A stretch of 64,000 nt of DNA, taken from the NCBI GenBank assembly GCA_905221385.1, contig CAJNCV010000003.1, forward strand, positions 1 to 64,000, in the 5' to 3' direction. Position numbers and translations under genes: made by a program. The DNA is from a bacterium (lineage in GTDB: Bacteria; Bacillota; Bacilli; Lactobacillales; Streptococcaceae). The notes under the pieces are model-generated. The model was not told where the DNA came from and did not search any database. It saw only the letters and a program-made list of their open reading frames with translations. How positions within the stretch are numbered: the stretch's first letter is position 1; every line of letters begins with the position of its first letter. Shown piece after piece: positions 9,256 through 18,481 of the stretch.

Positions 9256-9939
9256 ATGAATTTTTCTTTTTTACCAAAGTATTTACCATATTTTAACTAT
9301 GGTGCTTTGATTACCGTATTGATTTCCATCCTTGTTGTCTGTTTAGGAACCATTATTGGTGTGTTGCTGGCCTTTACTCAGCGGTCACGCTTCAAACCAC
9401 TCGTTTGGTTTGCAAATGTATATGTTTGGATTTTCCGTGGTACCCCAATGATGGTTCAGATCATGATTGCCTTTGCTCTTATGCATATCAATGCTCCGAC
9501 TATCCAAGTGGGAATTTTAGGAGTTGATCTTTCTCGTTTGATTCCTGGTATTATGATTATTTCTATGAATAGTGGGGCTTACGTTTCGGAAACTGTTCGT
9601 GCGGGGATCAATGCTGTTCCTAAAGGGCAGTTAGAGGCAGCTTATTCCTTAGGTATTCGCCCCAAAAATGCTATGCGTTATGTTATTTTGCCACAGGCAA
9701 TTAAGAATATTCTGCCAGCATTGGGAAATGAATTTATCACCATTATCAAGGATAGTTCCCTCTTGTCAGCGATTGGGGTTATGGAGTTGTGGAATGGTGC
9801 GACGACAGTAGCAACAACAACTTATTTACCGTTGACTCCCCTTTTATTTGCAGCCTTTTACTACTTGATTATGACCTCTATTTTGACAGTGGCTTTGAAG
9901 GCATTTGAAAATTACATTGGACAAGGAGACAAGAAATAA
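9256..9939 (+). CDS. Polar amino acid ABC transporter permease
   Basis: A 227-residue inner-membrane permease of the HisM/GlnP type with about five membrane spans. The EAA loop interacting with the ATPase is visible ([28 protein letters not shown]). The start is uncertain. ATG 9256 and an in-frame TTG at 9250 both lack a clear Shine-Dalgarno sequence, and I chose the ATG. Its stop overlaps the ATPase start by one base (TAATG). No substrate-binding protein gene is adjacent, so the pair must use one encoded elsewhere. Substrate unknown. Confidence 0.85.
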   Translation: MNFSFLPKYLPYFNYGALITVLISILVVCLGTIIGVLLAFTQRSRFKPLVWFANVYVWIFRGTPMMVQIMIAFALMHINAPTIQVGILGVDLSRLIPGIMIISMNSGAYVSETVRAGINAVPKGQLEAAYSLGIRPKNAMRYVILPQAIKNILPALGNEFITIIKDSSLLSAIGVMELWNGATTVATTTYLPLTPLLFAAFYYLIMTSILTVALKAFENYIGQGDKK

Positions 9940-10673
9940 TGACAGAAACCTTGATTAAAATTGAAGAACTACATAAGTCTTTTGGGAAAAACGAAGTTTT
10001 AAAAGGAATTAACCTTGAGATTAAACGAGGAGAAGTTGTGGTAATTATCGGTCCGTCAGGGAGCGGGAAATCAACCCTCCTTCGTTCGATGAATCTGCTC
10101 GAAGAAGCAAGTAAAGGCAAGGTTATCTTTGAAGGTGTCGATATTACGGATAAGAAGAATGACCTTTTTGCTATGCGTGAAAAGATGGGCATGGTATTCC
10201 AACAATTCAACCTCTTTCCTAATATGACGGTCATGGAAAATATAACTTTGTCCCCAATCAAAACTAAAGGTGAAAGCAAGGAAGTAGCGGGGAAAAGAGC
10301 ACAGGAACTATTAGAAAAAGTTGGCTTGCCAGATAAGGCAAAGGCCTATCCACAGAGTTTGTCAGGTGGTCAGCAACAACGGATTGCCATTGCACGTGGA
10401 CTTGCTATGGAACCAGATGTTTTGCTCTTTGATGAGCCGACTTCAGCCCTAGACCCTGAGATGGTTGGAGAAGTTCTAGCTGTTATGCAAGACCTCGCTA
10501 AGTCAGGGATGACCATGGTGATTGTGACGCATGAAATGGGCTTTGCGCGTGAGGTAGCAGACCGTGTCATCTTTATGGCGGATGGAGTTGTTGTCGAAGA
10601 TGGTACACCAGAGGAGATTTTCGATCAAACAAAAGAACAACGGACCAAGGAATTTTTGAGTAAGGTTTTGTAA
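9939..10673 (+). CDS. Amino acid ABC transporter ATP-binding protein
   Basis: A 244-residue ABC ATPase of the GlnQ/HisP family that powers import through the permease encoded just upstream. Walker A is GPSGSGKST (about residues 37-45), the signature is LSGGQQQR and Walker B is [14 protein letters not shown], followed by the switch His in VTHEMGFA. All catalytic elements are intact. Translation is probably coupled to the permease through the TAATG overlap. Confidence 0.9.
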   Translation: MTETLIKIEELHKSFGKNEVLKGINLEIKRGEVVVIIGPSGSGKSTLLRSMNLLEEASKGKVIFEGVDITDKKNDLFAMREKMGMVFQQFNLFPNMTVMENITLSPIKTKGESKEVAGKRAQELLEKVGLPDKAKAYPQSLSGGQQQRIAIARGLAMEPDVLLFDEPTSALDPEMVGEVLAVMQDLAKSGMTMVIVTHEMGFAREVADRVIFMADGVVVEDGTPEEIFDQTKEQRTKEFLSKVL

Positions 10674-10706
10674 GACCTCATTTTTAGAAGAAATGGAGTA
10701 GGCATT

Positions 10707-11027
10707 ATGGCTTCCAGTAAAGAATATTTAACATTTATTCTCGAACAGCTATCAGAGCTAGGGGAGATAAGTTATCGTCCTATGATGGGAGAGTATATCC
10801 TTTATTATCGTGGGAAGATTATTGGGGGAATCTATGATAATCGTTTGTTACTGAAGCCTGTGAAGGTGGTCATGGATCAACTGGGACAGACTAGGCTTGA
10901 ACGTCCTTATGAAGGAGCTAAGGAGATGATTTTGATAGAAGACCTTGAAGACAAGTTATTTCTAGCGAGACTAATCAAGGACATGTACGAAGTTTTGCCT
11001 GCTCCAAAAGTCAAAAAGAAAGCATGA
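10707..11027 (+). CDS. TfoX/Sxy N-terminal domain protein
   Basis: A 106-residue protein consisting only of a TfoX N-terminal domain (YLTFILEQL, then SYRPMMGEYILYYRGKIIGGIYDNRLLLKP). In Gammaproteobacteria the full-length protein activates competence. Stand-alone streptococcal versions have no demonstrated function, and a competence role should not be assumed. It follows the ABC ATPase by 33 bp and probably shares its transcript, ending at the terminator at 11054-11075. Confidence 0.75.
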   Translation: MASSKEYLTFILEQLSELGEISYRPMMGEYILYYRGKIIGGIYDNRLLLKPVKVVMDQLGQTRLERPYEGAKEMILIEDLEDKLFLARLIKDMYEVLPAPKVKKKA

Positions 11028-11053
11028 CAAGTTTACCTAGTATAAATAGGCAT

Positions 11054-11075
11054 AAAAGCTCGATAAGGGCTTTTT
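11054..11075 (+). terminator. Intrinsic terminator
   Basis: AAAAGCTC (11054-11061), loop GATAA, GGGCTTTT plus T-run to 11075. Confidence 0.75.
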
Positions 11076-11136
11076 CTTATAGTTTTTGACTATAAGGTCC
11101 ATTAGGCAAGAAGTGTTAGAATGGCAAGGTATTTTT

Positions 11137-11145
11137 TGATATAAT
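11137..11145 (+). promoter_or_regulatory. Extended -10 promoter of folD
   Basis: TGA TATAAT (hexamer 11140-11145), 30 bp before the folD ATG. Confidence 0.65.
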
Positions 11146-11175
11146 AGAGGATATTTGATAGAAAAGAGAAGAGAT

Positions 11176-12033
11176 ATGGCACAGATTATTGATGGGAAGG
11201 CTCTTGCAACTAAGTTACAAGGACAGTTAGCTGAAAAGACGGCCAAACTAAAAGAAGAAACAGGTCTAGTTCCAGGATTGGTAGTGATTTTGGTGGGGGA
11301 CAATCCAGCCAGCCAAGTCTACGTTCGCAACAAGAAACGGTCAGCTCTCGCTGCTGGCTTCCGTAGTGAAGTAGTGCGAGTTCCAGAGACCATTACCCAA
11401 GCGGAATTGTTAGATTTGATTGCCAAATACAATCAAGATCCAGCTTGGCATGGGATTTTAGTTCAATTACCTTTGCCAAAACATATTGACGAAGAGGCAG
11501 TTTTATTCGCCATTGACCCCGAAAAGGATGTGGATGGTTTCCATCCTCTAAACATGGGTCGCCTCTGGTCTGGTCATCCAGTTATGATTCCTTCAACACC
11601 TGCAGGAATTATGGAGATGTTTCATGAATATGGGATTGAGTTGGAAGGTAAAAATGCGGTTGTTATCGGTCGCTCAAATATTGTTGGAAAACCGATGGCT
11701 CAGCTTCTTTTGGCTAAAAATGCAACAGTGACCTTGACTCATTCACGCACCCATCATCTTGCTAAGGTGGCTGCTAAGGCGGATATTCTTGTCGTTGCAA
11801 TCGGTCGCGCTAAGTTTGTGACTGCTGACTTTGTCAAACCAGGAGCGGTTGTCATTGACGTTGGGATGAACCGAGATGAAAATGGCAAGCTTTGTGGAGA
11901 TGTTGATTATGATGCTGTTGCACCACTTGCTAGTCACATCACTCCTGTACCTGGTGGAGTTGGTCCTATGACTATTACTATGCTAATGGAGCAAACCTAT
12001 CAGGCAGCGCTTCGAACACTAAACAAGGACTAG
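11176..12033 (+). CDS. folD: Bifunctional methylenetetrahydrofolate dehydrogenase/cyclohydrolase
   Basis: A 285-residue cytosolic enzyme interconverting 5,10-methylene-THF and 10-formyl-THF with NADP. Family signatures are [14 protein letters not shown] with the catalytic lysine (about residues 46-59), the PLPKHIDE loop, the NAD(P)-binding [14 protein letters not shown] near 165 and the C-terminal [11 protein letters not shown] start at ATG 11176 ([10 protein letters not shown]). An in-frame TTG at 11155 is only 9 bp after the -10 box and unlikely. It supplies one-carbon units for purines and, with thyA elsewhere in this window, for thymidylate. Confidence 0.95.
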   Translation: MAQIIDGKALATKLQGQLAEKTAKLKEETGLVPGLVVILVGDNPASQVYVRNKKRSALAAGFRSEVVRVPETITQAELLDLIAKYNQDPAWHGILVQLPLPKHIDEEAVLFAIDPEKDVDGFHPLNMGRLWSGHPVMIPSTPAGIMEMFHEYGIELEGKNAVVIGRSNIVGKPMAQLLLAKNATVTLTHSRTHHLAKVAAKADILVVAIGRAKFVTADFVKPGAVVIDVGMNRDENGKLCGDVDYDAVAPLASHITPVPGGVGPMTITMLMEQTYQAALRTLNKD

Positions 12034-12037
12034 GAAA

Positions 12038-12811
12038 ATGAAATTCGTATTTGACCTGGATGGAACGCTATCTTTTGACTACATGACCATAGATGAGGAG
12101 ATTCAGCAGGTTCTTTTAAAGGCTGAAGATTATGGGCATGAGGTTGTGTTTGCCTCAGCTCGCTCTTATCGGGATTGTTTGGGTTTATTAGGCCCTGAAC
12201 TCAGTCAGCGCTTGGTCATAGGGTTGAATGGCGGTGTAGCCTATCATTTGGGGAAGGGTATCTTTGAAAGGAATCTCGATGCTAGAGTTTATCAGGCGCT
12301 AGTGGATTATTGCCAGACTTATAATCTCCCTTTCTTTGTAGATGATTGCTTTGACTATAGTGGTCAGATTGTAGAGAAGATTCCATTTATTTCCAGTGTG
12401 GATCCCCTAAAGGTAGCTCGTCATCAGAAACTCGAGGACTTGGGTGCTCCGATTAAGGTAGTCGTTTATATGGGCGACCACGAGGAGTTGCTTGATGATC
12501 TGCTTGGTCAGTTAGAAAGACTAGGACAAGCTCATCTGTCTTATCATGCGCATGAAAAGTGCCTTTATGTTAATCCCTTGGATACTCATAAGGCGACAAC
12601 TGTTGAAAAGTTATGCGGGGAGAACTTCATCGCTTTTGGAAATGACCAAAACGATATTGAGCTGTTTAAAACATCTCTCTATTCAGTCCAGATAGGAGAT
12701 TTTGCTGGTCTTACTCCATATGCAGACGACACGTTAGAGTTAAAAGGAGAACCTTCTCCAGCAGTAGCAGCTAAAATCTTACAGACCTTTGCGGAATTTA
12801 AGGGAAAATAG
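12038..12811 (+). CDS. Cof-type HAD hydrolase
   Basis: A 257-residue HAD phosphatase with a type-IIB cap. Motif I is FDLDGTLS at residues 4-11 with the nucleophile Asp, motif II is FASARS near 46, and motif IV is FIAFGNDQNDIELF near 205. Likely substrates are sugar phosphates or flavin/nucleotide phosphates; the family is promiscuous. It begins 4 bp after folD and is certainly in the same operon. Confidence 0.85.
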   Translation: MKFVFDLDGTLSFDYMTIDEEIQQVLLKAEDYGHEVVFASARSYRDCLGLLGPELSQRLVIGLNGGVAYHLGKGIFERNLDARVYQALVDYCQTYNLPFFVDDCFDYSGQIVEKIPFISSVDPLKVARHQKLEDLGAPIKVVVYMGDHEELLDDLLGQLERLGQAHLSYHAHEKCLYVNPLDTHKATTVEKLCGENFIAFGNDQNDIELFKTSLYSVQIGDFAGLTPYADDTLELKGEPSPAVAAKILQTFAEFKGK

Positions 12812-12816
12812 TGTAG

Positions 12817-12839
12817 AAGGAGGACTGAACCTCCTTTTG
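12817..12839 (+). terminator. Terminator after the folD-HAD unit
   Basis: AAGGAGG (12817-12823) pairs with CCTCCTT (12830-12836) around ACTGAA and ends in TTTT. A TATAAT box at 12843-12848 starts the next unit. Confidence 0.65.
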
Positions 12840-12864
12840 TAGTATAATGGAGTGAGGTGATTAG

Positions 12865-13686
12865 ATGATTTTAAAAATTTATAATGGAGAATATAGTTTA
12901 CAATGGGATGGAATATACTACTTAGCACTAATTGATTATCCAAATATTCAAGAGTGGGAATTAGAAAAAATTGCTAAATTTATAGCTTACGAAAAACTTC
13001 ATAAACGTCAAACAAGTATCGAGTGTGTCGATTCTTGTTTGAAAAAAGAGATTTTAGATTACATCTGTCAGCATCCCTTTCTTCCACCATTTACCCCTAC
13101 AGATAAAAGAGTAGCTTCGACTTATGATCTACATAAGAGGTTAGTGACTTCAGACTACTGTAGTCATACTACGACTATAGATGCAGCGATTTCTATTTTT
13201 AAAACAGGTCAGCTCTTATCTGCTGTAAAAGCTTTTGGGAAAGGTGCTGAGGAGTTGGTTTTGGATGGTCGAAATGCTGCATCTGATCCGAAAGATTATT
13301 TTGACTATGTCATGTTAGGATGGTCAAATACAAGTTCTGGTTATCGATTGGCGATGGAGCGTTTATTAGGTCGAGCTCCTTCAGAGAAAGAATTACAAGA
13401 TAAGTTTATTCCTGGAGTAAGTTTTCATTTTATCTATACAGATTTGATTAAAGTTCCTGGTTATATTTTTGATGGTTACCATGCTGTAAAAATTAAGGAC
13501 ATGCTTAATTTATTAAGTGAGTTGTATATTTGCATTATTCCAACTCATAATAAGAGCCAATTTGAAAATATTATTCCAACTAAAATACAAGATAGGGTGC
13601 ATTATCTTGACTATGATGGAGAAGACTTAGAAGAGTGGACTAAGAAAGTCTATCAAGTTGTTTTAAAACAATCAGATAAAGGATAG
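12865..13686 (+). CDS. Conserved Firmicute protein of unknown function, possible ART-like fold
   Basis: A 273-residue soluble protein, visibly more AT-rich than its neighbours. I recognise a family of uncharacterised Firmicute proteins, sometimes mislabelled as phosphate transporter ATPase; no Walker motif is present. The segment SHTTTIDAAISIFKTGQLLSA (about residues 101-120) resembles the H-x-T and K-x-G-x-L elements at the start of ADP-ribosyltransferase-like domains. DPKDYFDYVMLGWSN and SFHFIYTDL are further conserved-looking blocks. GAGGTG precedes the ATG, with TATAAT at 12843-12848. It lies between folD-HAD and the NAD(P)HX dehydratase gene. The NAD link is suggestive only. Confidence 0.7.
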   Translation: MILKIYNGEYSLQWDGIYYLALIDYPNIQEWELEKIAKFIAYEKLHKRQTSIECVDSCLKKEILDYICQHPFLPPFTPTDKRVASTYDLHKRLVTSDYCSHTTTIDAAISIFKTGQLLSAVKAFGKGAEELVLDGRNAASDPKDYFDYVMLGWSNTSSGYRLAMERLLGRAPSEKELQDKFIPGVSFHFIYTDLIKVPGYIFDGYHAVKIKDMLNLLSELYICIIPTHNKSQFENIIPTKIQDRVHYLDYDGEDLEEWTKKVYQVVLKQSDKG

Positions 13687-13701
13687 TTGAGGAAAAAAAC
13701 G

Positions 13702-14553
13702 ATGAAAGTGATTGATCAAGCCTTATTAGAAAAAGTCATTATTGAACGTTCTCGTCACAGTCATAAGGGAGATTACGGTCGTCTGCTCTTGCTGGGAGGG
13801 ACCTATCCCTATGGGGGAGCTATCATCATGTCAGCCATTGCAGCTGTCAAAAGTGGGGCAGGTTTGGTGACTGTTGGCACGGATAAGGAGAATATTCCGG
13901 CTCTGCACAGTCATTTACCGGAGGCCATGGCATTTTCTCTTCAAGATCAGCAATTGTTAAAAGAACAGTTGGAAAAGGCAGAAGTTGTCTTGTTAGGTCC
14001 GGGTTTGCGAGAGGATGCATTTGGAGAAGAACTGGTAAAAAGGGTCTTTGACAGCCTTAGAAAAGACCAGATTTTGATTGCAGATGGTGGTGCTTTGGGC
14101 ATCTTAGCAAACGGCCAGTTACCATTTCCTTCCAGTCAGCTTATCCTAACTCCCCACCAAAGGGAATGGGAAAGACTGTCTGGTATAGTTCTTGACCATC
14201 AAAATAAAGAGACGACTGCTAGGGCTCTTTCTACTTTTCCTCAAGGGACGATTTTAGTTGAGAAAGGTCCAGCGACTCGTATCTGGCAAGCTGGGCAACC
14301 TGAATATTATCAGTTACAGGTTGGAGGTCCTTATCAAGCAACTGGTGGGATGGGAGATACACTTGCTGGGATGATTGCAGGTTTTGCAGGTCAGTTTCAT
14401 CAAGTCAGTCTCTATGAGAGAGTGGTGGCAGCAACTCACCTTCATTCAGCTATTGCGCAAGAACTAGCTCAAGAAAACTATTTTGTCCTGCCAACAGAAA
14501 TTAGCAAGCTACTTCCGAAAACAATGAAAAAAATATCTCAAAAAGGCAGCTAA
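13702..14553 (+). CDS. nnrD: ADP-dependent NAD(P)H-hydrate dehydratase
   Basis: A 283-residue ribokinase-fold repair enzyme that dehydrates S-NAD(P)HX to NAD(P)H using ADP. The signature blocks are HKGDYGRLLLLGG (about residues 20-32), SAIAAVKSGAGLVTVG, LLGPGLRED, LTPHQREWERLSG and the anion-hole loop GGMGDTLAGMIAG near 220. It corresponds to the C-terminal half of YjeF/Nnr; the epimerase domain is missing, as is normal for streptococci. The start is ATG 13702, with GAGG 9 bp upstream; an in-frame TTG at 13687 abuts the previous stop. It is probably co-transcribed with the upstream unknown gene. Confidence 0.9.
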   Translation: MKVIDQALLEKVIIERSRHSHKGDYGRLLLLGGTYPYGGAIIMSAIAAVKSGAGLVTVGTDKENIPALHSHLPEAMAFSLQDQQLLKEQLEKAEVVLLGPGLREDAFGEELVKRVFDSLRKDQILIADGGALGILANGQLPFPSSQLILTPHQREWERLSGIVLDHQNKETTARALSTFPQGTILVEKGPATRIWQAGQPEYYQLQVGGPYQATGGMGDTLAGMIAGFAGQFHQVSLYERVVAATHLHSAIAQELAQENYFVLPTEISKLLPKTMKKISQKGS

Positions 14554-14569
14554 TATCTTGGTTGTCTTT

Positions 14570-14722
14570 TTATGTTGATGTAGCTTTGTTGATAAAGTTT
14601 TCAAATACCTCAGAACCAGCAATCGACTGCTGAACTTGCGTGAAATTCTCACTTTTAAGGTCTTGATTTTTACTCAAACTCGCAAGGAAAGCGAGATTGT
14701 TATCAAAGTTGAGGGGTGTCAA
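14570..14722 (-). pseudogene. Residual 50-codon open frame, probably a relic
   Basis: On the minus strand a protein-like frame of 50 codons (start TTG at 14722, ending FENFINKATST) fills the nnrD-dinG gap. It has no ATG and no ribosome site, and a stop lies shortly upstream of the TTG. The composition (NNLAFLASLSKNQDL) looks like a real protein fragment. It could be the tail of a decayed gene or a chance frame. Confidence 0.3.
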
Positions 14723-14735
14723 ATCATGCTTTTTT

Positions 14736-14744
14736 TGATATAAT
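14736..14744 (+). promoter_or_regulatory. Extended -10 box abutting the dinG start
   Basis: TGA TATAAT (hexamer 14739-14744) lies 5 bp before ATG 14750 and 8 bp before ATG 14753, so transcription should begin at or next to the start codon. No Shine-Dalgarno sequence exists. Confidence 0.65.
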
Positions 14745-14749
14745 TTTTA

Positions 14750-17242
14750 ATGATGAATGCGAGAAATGATCGGTATGTGGTCGTTGATTTAGAGGCGACC
14801 AGCACCGGAAGCAAGGCAAAAATTATTCAAGTAGGCATTGTGGTGATTGAGAATGGTGAAATCATTGATCAGTATGCGACCGATGTCAATCCCCATGAAC
14901 CCTTGGATTCTCATATCAAAGAATTAACGGGTCTGACCGATCAGCGTTTGGCTGCGGCACCAGAGTTTTCTCAGGTGGCCGGAAAAATTTTTGAATTGGT
15001 TAAGGACGGTATTTTTGTTGCGCATAATGTACAGTTTGATGCTAACCTTCTTGCAGAATTCCTCTTTTTTGAAGGATATGAATTGCGCACACCGCGGGTG
15101 GATACAGTTGAGCTTGCCCAGGTTCTGTATCCTCAGTTTGAAAAGTATAACTTAGGTATCCTTTGTCAAGAGTTGGATATTGAGCTGGAACATGCCCATA
15201 CTGCCCTGTCAGATGCTCAAGCAACAGCTGAACTCTTGCTTTACATGCGTCAAAAACTTTTTGAGCTACCTAAAGGGCTCTTAGAAAGCTTATTAAACCT
15301 TGCAGACAACCTTCTCTATGAAAGTTATCTGGTGATTGAGGAGGTTTACCAGCAACAATCTCTCCTTTCTTCTCCAGAATTGATAGAACTACATGGGCTT
15401 TTCCTGAGAAAGGAAAGTCAAGCCTTGATCCCACGCAAATTATCCAAAGATTTTGCTAAAAATATTTCTTTATTGGGGCTGGAGGAGCGTCCGCAACAGT
15501 TGAAATTTGCGGAGAAGGTTGAGCACTTATTGGAAGAACACCAGGCTTCCTTCATCCAAGCCCAAACGGGACTGGGCAAGACTTATGGTTATCTCCTCCC
15601 AGCTTTGAACTTGGAGAGTCAAGCAGGTATTCTAGTGAGTGTTCCGACCAAAATTCTTCAAAATCAAATCATGCAAGAAGAAGGTCAACGCCTAAAAGAG
15701 GTCTTCCATCTGGAAATTCATAGTCTCAAGGGTCCTCAAAATTACTTGAAATTGGATGCCTTTCACCGAGTTCTCTATCGTTCTGAGTCCAATCGTCTTT
15801 TCACACGCTTTAAAATGCAACTGCTCATCTGGCTAACAGAGACAGAGACAGGTGACTTGGACGAAATCGGGCAGCTTTATCGTTATCAGCATTTTCTTCC
15901 GGAACTAGTTCACGATGGCAAGCTTTCAAAGAAAAGTTTATTTGCTACAGAGGATTTTTGGAAACGAGGGCAGGAAAAGGTCAAGATCAGTCGTGTTCTT
16001 CTGACCAATCATGCCTATCTGGTCACTCGTTTGGAAGACAATCCAGAGTTTGTCGACAACCGTTTGGTGATTTTGGATGAAGCTCAAAAAATGCTACTAG
16101 CTCTTGAAAATCTAGCCCAGCAGGCTTATCGCCTTGAGGAACTTGTAACCCAGCTTGATAAGTCCATAGAGTCAGAGGAAGATTTGGTTCAGAAACGCTT
16201 GCTTGAGAGTATTAGCTTTGAATGTCGATACTTGATAGAGCACTATCAGTCAGGTCTGAAGAATGGAAAGTGGTTGGATTCTTTCGAACACTTGCGCCAG
16301 CATTTTTCGGAGTTAGCTCTCCCAGAGTATAGAGAGCTTGCAAACTTTTTCACGCCGGACCGTGAATTTTGGCTTGCTACAGCAGAAAAATCGAGCAAGG
16401 ATATCTTGATTTGTTCAAGTAAAAAAGGCCGCTTTATACTAGCAGACTTATTGCCAGAATATTGTAGACTTCTAGGAGTATCGGCCACTCTTGAAATTAG
16501 CAATCGGGTTTCCCTAGCAGATTTATTGGGATTTCCAGATGCTCCGCTTGTTAAGCTTGATGTAGCAAAGCAGGAGCAACAAGAAGTCTTTCTAGTCGAT
16601 GATTTTCCTCTTGTGACAGAAGTTTCAACTGTTGACTATGCTAGTGAAGTTGCTTCTGTTATCCGAAGGTTACAAGCCTTTCAAGAATCCATACTGGTCT
16701 TGTTTACCTCAAAAGAGATGTTGCTGGCAGTTTCAGACTTGCTCGACCAACCGCATCTAGCTCAGTATAAAAATGGGGAACCAAGCCAACTGAAAAAACG
16801 TTTTGAAAAAGGCGAACGCCAAATCTTGCTTGGAACAGGTAGTTTCTGGGAAGGGGTTGATTTTTCAACCCATCCTTGTGTAATTCAAGTAATTCCGAGA
16901 TTGCCTTTCCAAAATCCTCAAGAACCGTTAACCAAAAAATTAAACCAAGAACTGCGCCAAGAAGGGAAAAATCCTTTCTATGATTATCAGTTACCGATGG
17001 CGATCATTCGGTTAAAGCAAGCCCTTGGTCGTACTGTTAGACGATCTGACCAAGGTTCGATTGCTCTAATCTTAGACAGCCGTGTCGTCAGCAAGCGTTA
17101 CGGCAAACAAATCGCTCAGGCCTTGTCAAAAGAAAGGGCTGTTCAGGTTCTTTCTAGAGAACGGCTAGAGCCTGCTGTAGCTGATTTTCTCCAATCCCGT
17201 CGCAATAGAATGAAAGAAAAATCCAAGAAAGAGAAGAGGTAA
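14750..17242 (+). CDS. dinG: DinG-type helicase with N-terminal DEDD exonuclease domain
   Basis: An 830-residue fusion. Residues 1-180 form a DnaQ-like 3'-5' exonuclease (VVDLEATSTG, then FVAHNVQFDANLL and HAHTALSDAQAT). Residues 240-830 form an XPD/DinG superfamily-2 helicase with Walker A QAQTGLGKTYGYLLP near 270 and Walker B-type LVILDEAQ near 440. Also present are LGTGSFWEGVDF and the motif VI region ALGRTVRR near 760. No iron-sulfur cysteine cluster is evident, as in other Gram-positive DinG proteins. It acts in DNA repair. Two tandem ATGs start the gene directly after a -10 box. It is followed 5 bp later by rodA. Confidence 0.9.
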   Translation: MMNARNDRYVVVDLEATSTGSKAKIIQVGIVVIENGEIIDQYATDVNPHEPLDSHIKELTGLTDQRLAAAPEFSQVAGKIFELVKDGIFVAHNVQFDANLLAEFLFFEGYELRTPRVDTVELAQVLYPQFEKYNLGILCQELDIELEHAHTALSDAQATAELLLYMRQKLFELPKGLLESLLNLADNLLYESYLVIEEVYQQQSLLSSPELIELHGLFLRKESQALIPRKLSKDFAKNISLLGLEERPQQLKFAEKVEHLLEEHQASFIQAQTGLGKTYGYLLPALNLESQAGILVSVPTKILQNQIMQEEGQRLKEVFHLEIHSLKGPQNYLKLDAFHRVLYRSESNRLFTRFKMQLLIWLTETETGDLDEIGQLYRYQHFLPELVHDGKLSKKSLFATEDFWKRGQEKVKISRVLLTNHAYLVTRLEDNPEFVDNRLVILDEAQKMLLALENLAQQAYRLEELVTQLDKSIESEEDLVQKRLLESISFECRYLIEHYQSGLKNGKWLDSFEHLRQHFSELALPEYRELANFFTPDREFWLATAEKSSKDILICSSKKGRFILADLLPEYCRLLGVSATLEISNRVSLADLLGFPDAPLVKLDVAKQEQQEVFLVDDFPLVTEVSTVDYASEVASVIRRLQAFQESILVLFTSKEMLLAVSDLLDQPHLAQYKNGEPSQLKKRFEKGERQILLGTGSFWEGVDFSTHPCVIQVIPRLPFQNPQEPLTKKLNQELRQEGKNPFYDYQLPMAIIRLKQALGRTVRRSDQGSIALILDSRVVSKRYGKQIAQALSKERAVQVLSRERLEPAVADFLQSRRNRMKEKSKKEKR

Positions 17243-17247
17243 AAAAT

Positions 17248-18471
17248 ATGAAACGTTCCTTCGACTCTCGAGTCGATTATAGCCTTCTCCTACCAGTGTT
17301 TTGTTTACTGGTGATTGGAGTAGTGGCCATTTATATAGCAGTTAGTCATGACTATCCAAATAATGTACTTCCAATACTAGGTCAGCAAATTGCCTGGATT
17401 TCCTTGGGCCTTGTCATTGGTTTTGTGGTCATGTTCTTCAATACCGAGTTTTTATGGAAGGTGACTCCCTATCTTTATGGTCTAGGGCTAGCTTTGATGG
17501 TCCTACCTCTTGTTTTCTACAATCCGAGTTTGGTAGCTTCTACAGGTGCCAAAAACTGGGTATCAATTGGTGGAACGACACTCTTTCAGCCATCGGAGTT
17601 CATGAAGATTTCCTATATCTTGATGTTGGCTCGAGTCATCGTACAATTCACTCAAAAACATAAGGAATGGCGACGAACTATTCCCTTGGATTTCCTATTG
17701 ATTGGTTGGATGATTGCCTTTACAATCCCAGTTTTGCTCCTTCTAGCCCTACAAAGTGACTTAGGAACTGCCTTGGTCTTTGTAGCTATTTTTGCAGGTA
17801 TGGTTCTCCTTTCAGGTGTTTCGTGGAAGATTATCATTCCGGTCTTTGCGACAGGAGTTACTGCTGTTGCAGGCTTCATGGCCATCTTTATAAGCAAGGA
17901 TGGACGTGCCTTCTTGCATCAGATCGGGATGCCAACCTACCAGATCAACCGTATTTTGGCTTGGCTCAATCCCTTTGACTTTGCGCAAACAACGACTTAC
18001 CAACAGGCGCAGGGGCAAATTGCGATTGGAAGTGGTGGCTTGTTTGGACAGGGTTTCAATGTGTCCAATCTCCTCATTCCAGTACGTGAGAGTGATATGA
18101 TTTTTACGGTGATTGCTGAAGATTTTGGCTTTATTGGTTCAGTCTTTTTGGTTGCCCTGTACTTACTTCTCATCTATCGGATGTTGAAGATTACACTTAA
18201 GTCAAACAATCAGTTCTACACCTATATCTCGACTGGTTTTATCATGATGTTGCTCTTCCATATCTTTGAAAATATCGGTGCCGTGACAGGCTTACTTCCT
18301 TTGACAGGGATTCCTCTGCCTTTCATTTCTCAAGGGGGATCCGCAATTATTAGTAACCTCATCGGTGTCGGTCTCCTCTTATCTATGAGTTACCAGACCA
18401 ATCTAGCAGAAGAGAAAAGTGGAAAAGTTCCATTCAAACGAAAGAAAGTCGTCCTAAAACAAATCAAATAA
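17248..18471 (+). CDS. rodA: Peptidoglycan glycosyltransferase RodA (SEDS family)
   Basis: A 407-residue polytopic membrane protein with about ten spans that polymerises lipid II for peripheral wall elongation. SEDS hallmarks are GAKNWVSIGGTTLFQPSEFMK near residue 98, LQSDLGTALV near 167 with the catalytic Asp, and the C-terminal TGLLPLTGIPLPFISQGGSA. The length and the absence of an FtsW-type N-terminal tail favour RodA over FtsW. GAAGAGG precedes the ATG. Confidence 0.9.
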   Translation: MKRSFDSRVDYSLLLPVFCLLVIGVVAIYIAVSHDYPNNVLPILGQQIAWISLGLVIGFVVMFFNTEFLWKVTPYLYGLGLALMVLPLVFYNPSLVASTGAKNWVSIGGTTLFQPSEFMKISYILMLARVIVQFTQKHKEWRRTIPLDFLLIGWMIAFTIPVLLLLALQSDLGTALVFVAIFAGMVLLSGVSWKIIIPVFATGVTAVAGFMAIFISKDGRAFLHQIGMPTYQINRILAWLNPFDFAQTTTYQQAQGQIAIGSGGLFGQGFNVSNLLIPVRESDMIFTVIAEDFGFIGSVFLVALYLLLIYRMLKITLKSNNQFYTYISTGFIMMLLFHIFENIGAVTGLLPLTGIPLPFISQGGSAIISNLIGVGLLLSMSYQTNLAEEKSGKVPFKRKKVVLKQIK

Positions 18472-18481
18472 GGAGGCCACT

